Shown: positions 38,731-43,629 of the stretch, piece after piece
Numbering within the stretch: position 1 is the stretch's first letter
Layout: every line of letters begins with the position of its first letter
Assembly: GCA_030141605.1 (NCBI GenBank)
Contig: JAQGDQ010000722.1
Coordinates: forward strand, 1-43,629
From: Tubiluchus corallicola
Lineage: Eukaryota > Priapulida > Priapulimorpha > Priapulimorphida > Tubiluchidae
Reading direction: 5' to 3'
Length of the DNA: 43,629 nucleotides
Program-made: the position numbers and the translations under genes
The notes under the pieces: model-generated
Told to the model about the DNA's origin: nothing
The model's database searches: none
Seen by the model: only the letters and a program-made list of their open reading frames with translations

Positions 38731-38792
38731 GGGAGAGGAGAGAGGAAAAGCCAGAAAAAGAAGGAGAGAGGAGAGAAAGAAGGTGAAAAAAT
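38555..38792 (+). repeat. GA-rich tract
   Basis: A purine-rich run with a (GA)n core at about 38678-38728. Ser/Leu/Phe-rich minus-strand frames are artefacts. Confidence 0.88.
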
Positions 38793-41290
38793 ATTGTGAT
38801 GATGACGGCTCTGACGATGGCAATGGTCAACAAGAATCAAAATGATACCAGTCTACTGAAATAACTAGATAATCTGCTGAGGTAAAACTAGGTGTGCATT
38901 AAGGTCTTATACATCCCAACAAAAGACTGAAGTCAGCACGCCTTATTGAGGTGAATATAAAACTCGCTACCGAGTATCCTAGCGGGAATGTAAATGCGAA
39001 GGATGGCAATAAGACAGAGCTGCCAATCAGGTAAATCTTTTATGAAGCGTTAATTGCTGTTTACGGGCGAATAGCTGCTTGCTCAAAATCATTTTCAGCA
39101 TGTCGAGCTGGAGGCGTACGAAGCTAGATAGTTTCGGGGCACCCATTAGATTTGATAAAACAAGAGTAAAGTGGACGACGTAAACTTGTAATGATATGGA
39201 CACAAATAATATATAACAATTATTTATCAAGTGCTATATGTATATATAATTAGGTCTTATTTGTATCAATGTCAAATCAACGTTAAATTACGCAGTTTCC
39301 GAATAATACAGAAATATACATTCACAAAGACTTTTTGCATCGGTTATATAATTTGTCCAAATTTCAAATAATCATTAGCAAATTACAATTTAGCTTTAGC
39401 AGTTCTGTATTATTTTTGTCTATAATAAATTTAAATTCGTTGTCATATGCGTAACTCTTTGCGTAATTTTATAAACAAGAACAAGCCGTAGCAGAACGAA
39501 GATTTTTGCATGAATTTTGCATAATTATGGTTTCTATCTTGTCTGCGTAGGCGTTTTAATCCAGGCAAAATACATGGTTTATTAACACAGGGCGATTATT
39601 TGTGACGTCGGCTGCATTGTAATGAGGAAAGGAACATTATGTACGACACCTGTTAATCTGTACGTTCGCGCGCTATTTTTGTGTTTAATCGATTTACATA
39701 AACTTTTAATTTCGTTCATTTATCACCGTTGTAGGTGACTAAAGTGCACCTGCTTAGTTTTTGGGTTTATTTAAGCAAGATCGTTTTTGCTAGCATCCAC
39801 TGGCATTGTTATAGCATCAAAATTGTTACGAATACGTTTTACTACATTTTTACAAACATAGCTCTAAAAATATAGCAAAATGAGTACACGATTATTTTTC
39901 GATATACAATTGATACTGGATGCTAAAGAAGAACTACTTGTTTAATTAAACATTATATTTAATGCTTAAAGTGTCAGATTTTATTCGATTTTTTTAGTTT
40001 AAATAGTTACTTCTCTTGCGTTTCTTATCATGCTTCAGCTAAATTATAAATTAATGATGCTCTCATACATGGATTTTTATATTTTATTTGATGCCTATCT
40101 CCGTTTTAGAACATTTCGCGTTTTCTTCGTAGAACGTTTTTCTACATTGAGGGAGGGCGTGTATATTCTTTGAGCTTCAAATACAGTGTACCATTTCAGA
40201 AGGTTATTGCTTATGATGAGCTAGATTCCGATCTCGCCACAACTATCAAGTTTGAATTAGACGTGTCGCTGAGTGCTTAATTCCAGCTTCGAGTTTAGCT
40301 GAAGTAGAGAAAACATGTGCTATAATAATTTTTACTGCTATCGGTGAAACATGAGCTAATTCTAATTTTGATTGTAATTAAATTTAATTAAACAAAATTA
40401 ATTCGAACAAATTCTACATCTTTAAACCCAATTTATTGTATGACAAGTAATTAAGCAGTAATAAAACTGAATGCAATTTCTTGAACTTATTATAGATAGT
40501 TGTTAACAGTTAAATAGGTAAACATCTTGAAGCAACTGGTAGGGGTTAAAAAATTAAAAAAAGATTTTTGCTGGAATCTAATGTGATACCTGAATGATAA
40601 AACCATGATAAAAAAAATCTGAGAAAGGGCAGGACAGGGAATAGGGAATAGTGAAGCGAGATGAAGGAGATTCTTTTCGAAGTTCGAGGTTTTGTTATAA
40701 TAAAATGTTTATTGTTGCTGTTTCTAAGTGGTGTAAACTGCGCGGGTGAGATTTGTTGCTCATAGAAACCCTTTCGCTTTGCCGATTTGACGTCATCAGA
40801 GCTAACTTAAACATAGAGAAGCTATTAAATTGCGAAAATAGCATTATTGCGAAATAGCGTGTAAAAAGTGAACAGTTTTAAACATCTAGTCTGCAACTGA
40901 CAAGGAATAACATCACTTTTTCTTAGCGGAAAAATTTAAGCTGAGGCTTTTGACTTGACCAGGGCCAAGTCAAGGTAAGAAGCTACGACAGAACGGAGCA
41001 AACGTGAATACAGAAAATATGAATCCCTGTAAACTATTTGCTAGTTATTGAAGATACCTGGTAACGTTCTTTTTGAAGCCAGTCGCGTAATTTTCTAGTA
41101 AAGGATTGCACAGACAAAAAGCCCTAGGGAAAGGGATTTATAAGCAGCTGTTCTGCATATTGGAATTACTACGGGAAAAATGTGAAAAGCCGCTACAGCA
41201 AAGCAGCACTCCAAACAAGTTGCTGTCCTAACATAACTTTGACCATTTATTACTTTTAAAAACAAAAAATAGCGAGTCACCTTTTTCAGA
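38793..41290. other. Intron 1, mostly unassigned
   Basis: No gene recognised. It contains a third copy of the dispersed SINE-like repeat at 40216-40290 (gatgagctagattcc, tcgccacaactatcaag, gagtgcttaattccag) and a TGACGTCA octamer at 40788-40795. Confidence 0.45.
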
Positions 41291-41292
41291 TT

Positions 41293-41420
41293 GAGTCGAC
41301 AGTTAACAAAGGTATACCACAGGGCAAAATGCTAGGCCCTATGTTTGTTTGTTTGTTTGTTTTAATAATGTATCTAAGGTCTTACTACACTCAAATATTA
41401 CAGAATACGCTGATGACAGT
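41293..41420 (+). pseudogene. Retroelement RT remnant with (GTTT)n insertion
   Basis: Plus-strand STVNKGIPQGKMLGPMF matches the RT motif xGxPQGSxLGPxLF. The segment EYADDSG follows about 110 bases later but one frame off. Between them, the bases that should encode the LFLxYIND stretch have become a (GTTT)n run, which explains the shift. Only this core of the palm is recognisable. It belongs to a jockey/CR1-like LINE of a different type from the three above. Confidence 0.55.
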
Positions 41421-41430
41421 GGATTCGATA

Positions 41431-43175
41431 TTAAATTCACGTGGCTAATGAGACTATTCAAACTGCGCATAAATACTACTTCAAAGAGATATACAAAAAA
41501 GATATACAAAGTATAAATATGGTATTTAATAACTATAAATAGAAAATGATTATTAACGATATTATTGAATTTATGAAATTTATGATATTATTACCCTCCT
41601 TAAATGCCAATGATCATTTACTGCTCTCGGATAGGAAACACAATAATCGAACAAAATAATATTCCGAAGATAATATACGTGTATATCCAAAACTGGCATC
41701 ATATAAACCATATCTCCGTCAAGTTAAGGGACAACTAACGCAATAAACTAAAACACCAATCTTTGAAACCCTAATTCTGACACGCTTCTTACAAGTGCAG
41801 AACACTAAGTGCACAATTGATTCTTCTTCCAAAATTATACTCAAAGATTAATTGCTATGAGGGTAAGGCAAGTAGACAAAATGAAAGCGTTTGCCGCTAA
41901 CCTATCCAAAAATGAGCTGTAACTTATAAAACTTTTACCATCAAACTCAAAATATAAGCATTACTTTTAGCTTACTCAATAAGTATATTCTTTACGTGCT
42001 GTGTGAAAATCTGGGAAAATTCTCTACGAATTGGTTGCGTCTTGCAAAATGGTTGTAAAATGCCTTGCTGACTAGCGAATAAAATAAATTAATGTTGCTG
42101 ATATCATAAATTTGCTATAATGGAAATGGACGGGGCGTGAAAAATCTGAAGTAAAAACATTAATGGCGTGAGATATTGAACTCTGGTCTGTAGCACAATT
42201 ATAGACTACGAGTTTTAGACGACTGCGAGTAGCAGCGGAGAAGTGTTATCAATTATCTTGCGATGTTGTCTTATAGCTTAAAAACTGGCAACGTTTTAAT
42301 TATTGTAATAATTTAGAAGTTTAGAATTTCATTTTTATTTTATTTCAGTACGAGAATAAATAATATAATGAAATGGAAATAAACATACAGAAAAATATGT
42401 TCGAAGGTGAACGAATAAAGTAAATAGTAAATGAAATAAAAGGGGTGCTATAAAAATACAATTACTTTACGAGCATTCAAAATCAAAAAACTGTGCTTTG
42501 CAACAGAAGTATTAAAAGTGCCACGTATGTAAAATGTTTGTTAAATGTAAAGGACTTTGGAGGCTAAGCGCATAAAAAATTGTGTCCTAGAAAGACTGCT
42601 TTTGTATCTTGTATTAATGCTTAATTGGTGCAAATTTGTTGCTCGGTTTTTTGTTTGACAAACTGCTGTTTGAACCAAAAAAACGGCAAACTGCTGTTTG
42701 AACCAAATGCCAAAAAATTACTTATTTGAGTAGAGAAATTTAAGACTTTAAAGCACTTGGCTTTGCAATGATGGCTCAAAGTCCTCTTAGCTAACAGTAT
42801 TTTTCTACTAAACGATATTAATGCTTCTAAATCGATATTCAAAGTATTCTTGAAAAAAAGTTTGCATCCATCAGCTTAACCGAACGTTTTTGCTATAAAT
42901 GTCGACGCATCTGTATGTTAATACACCTAGAAACGTATTTACGCAATAAACGATTAGATTAGAATAGATTAGATTGCAGTATTAAGCCATGTAAAGAATA
43001 TAATTTAGTCGTATGAATGGTTTTAAAATGTAATTCTATGGAAAATAGAATTCTTGTAGAAACTTTGCTAGCCATGGTAGTTAAAACGTAGCCAACCTAG
43101 GACAATAATTGTGCGAAAACAGGAAAATGCTAATAAAAGCAAGATAGCAATACCACCCAAGTACTAACTGAGCAT
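41431..43175. other. Intron 1, 5' part
   Basis: AT-rich, no gene. A 21-bp direct repeat (42659-42679 and 42687-42707, word caaactgctgtttgaacc) lies 28 bp apart and has an internal near-palindrome. Confidence 0.5.
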
Positions 43176-43181
43176 ACTTAC

Positions 43182-43185
43182 CCAT
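43182..43185 (-). CDS. Prepropeptide exon 1 (start codon)
   Basis: The coding part is only ATG plus G, then GTAAGT. The split codon G|GA gives Gly2 and leads straight into KIETYVLLL of exon 2. Context is strong: A at -3 and G at +4 (taaaATGG), an in-frame TAA 14 codons upstream, and no other ATG in the about 110 bp between a TATA-like element and this start. The phase-1 end is exactly what exon 2 needs. It was found by searching the minus strand upstream of exon 2 for an ATG ending in phase 1 at a GTAAGT donor. Because such a short match can arise by chance over 19 kb, it is less secure than the other exons. Confidence 0.62.
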
Positions 43186-43302
43186 TTTAAGAATGTATGT
43201 CAACCGGTTGCCGTATTGCAAGCTTTATCTGCACGACCACAAGTAGTTTGACAACCGCAAACTATTTCCCAACTGTGAATTTGAATTCTTGGCTTCAAAT
43301 AG

Positions 43303-43432
43303 CTATAAATATTATAATTTTCTGCAGCAAAAAGTTTTGTCTATAGATATGCTATCCTACTTTGTAATAATCGGCAGTACTTATAACGTTTGACGTGTTA
43401 TTATTTTAGAGCAACGTATAGTGAATGAGTCA
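43303..43432 (-). promoter_or_regulatory. Possible promoter of the prepropeptide gene
   Basis: On the minus strand TATAATATTTATAG (43316-43303) lies about 120 bp before the ATG and could act as a TATA element with a leader of about 90 bp. Further upstream are a TGACGTG half-type cAMP element (43391-43397) and a perfect AP-1 word TGAGTCA (43426-43432), both readable on either strand as binding sites. These are short words and may be chance. Confidence 0.3.
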
Positions 43433-43629
43433 CGAGTGCGTAGTGCCTATTTAGGGTCGCTAATCGACGGTCCTCGGTGGGCGCATTAATACAACTCCTG
43501 GCCGTCACTCATTAATCAAATAAGGCAGTACACAAATAAAGCTGCTATGTGTAGTCACTGTGCTAATAAGTGCGGCGAACATAACTCCATAACTCCATCA
43601 CGAGAACCGGCAAAAAACATTCGCATAGT

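Overview
The window is non-coding-rich animal DNA, about two thirds A+T by eye. A spliced gene with long introns, LINE, SINE and Penelope-like fragments, long microsatellites and a satellite array all point to a metazoan, probably a marine invertebrate. The sequence alone does not fix the phylum. Almost all long open frames are artefacts of simple repeats or decayed retroelements.

The main result is a gene that no long open frame reveals. Four small coding exons on the minus strand (43185-43182, 24137-23903, 17897-17781, 13378-13267) join in compatible phases. They encode a 155-residue secretory prepropeptide with a 21-residue signal peptide, several Lys-Arg/Arg-Arg sites, three short peptides ending in Ala (two in Pro-Trp-Ala) and two acidic modules that look duplicated. 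It has the layout of a neuropeptide or peptide-hormone precursor, but I do not recognise the family. The first intron is about 19 kb and separates the start codon from the rest of the signal peptide.

Layout: 1-7016 is a satellite of about 108-bp monomers, each with an 8-bp inverted repeat, showing higher-order duplications. 7017-13266 is the gene's 3' flank, with no recognised gene, a foldback-like repeat and a cryptic tetranucleotide tract. 13267-17897 holds the last two coding exons with a nearly full-length but broken CR1/L2-group LINE between them. 17898-24137 is intron 2 plus exon 2, with a SINE, a 21-22 bp minisatellite and a Penelope-like RT fragment. 24138-43181 is intron 1, with a nested pair of LINEs (26900-29900), two trinucleotide arrays, a pentanucleotide array, degenerate minisatellites and a tRNA-like SINE head. 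43182-43629 is the start codon, leader and presumed promoter.

Nothing suggests that the mobile elements are active: each has stop codons, frameshifts or missing catalytic residues. The one cellular function visible is secretion and processing of the predicted prepropeptide by signal peptidase and prohormone convertases.
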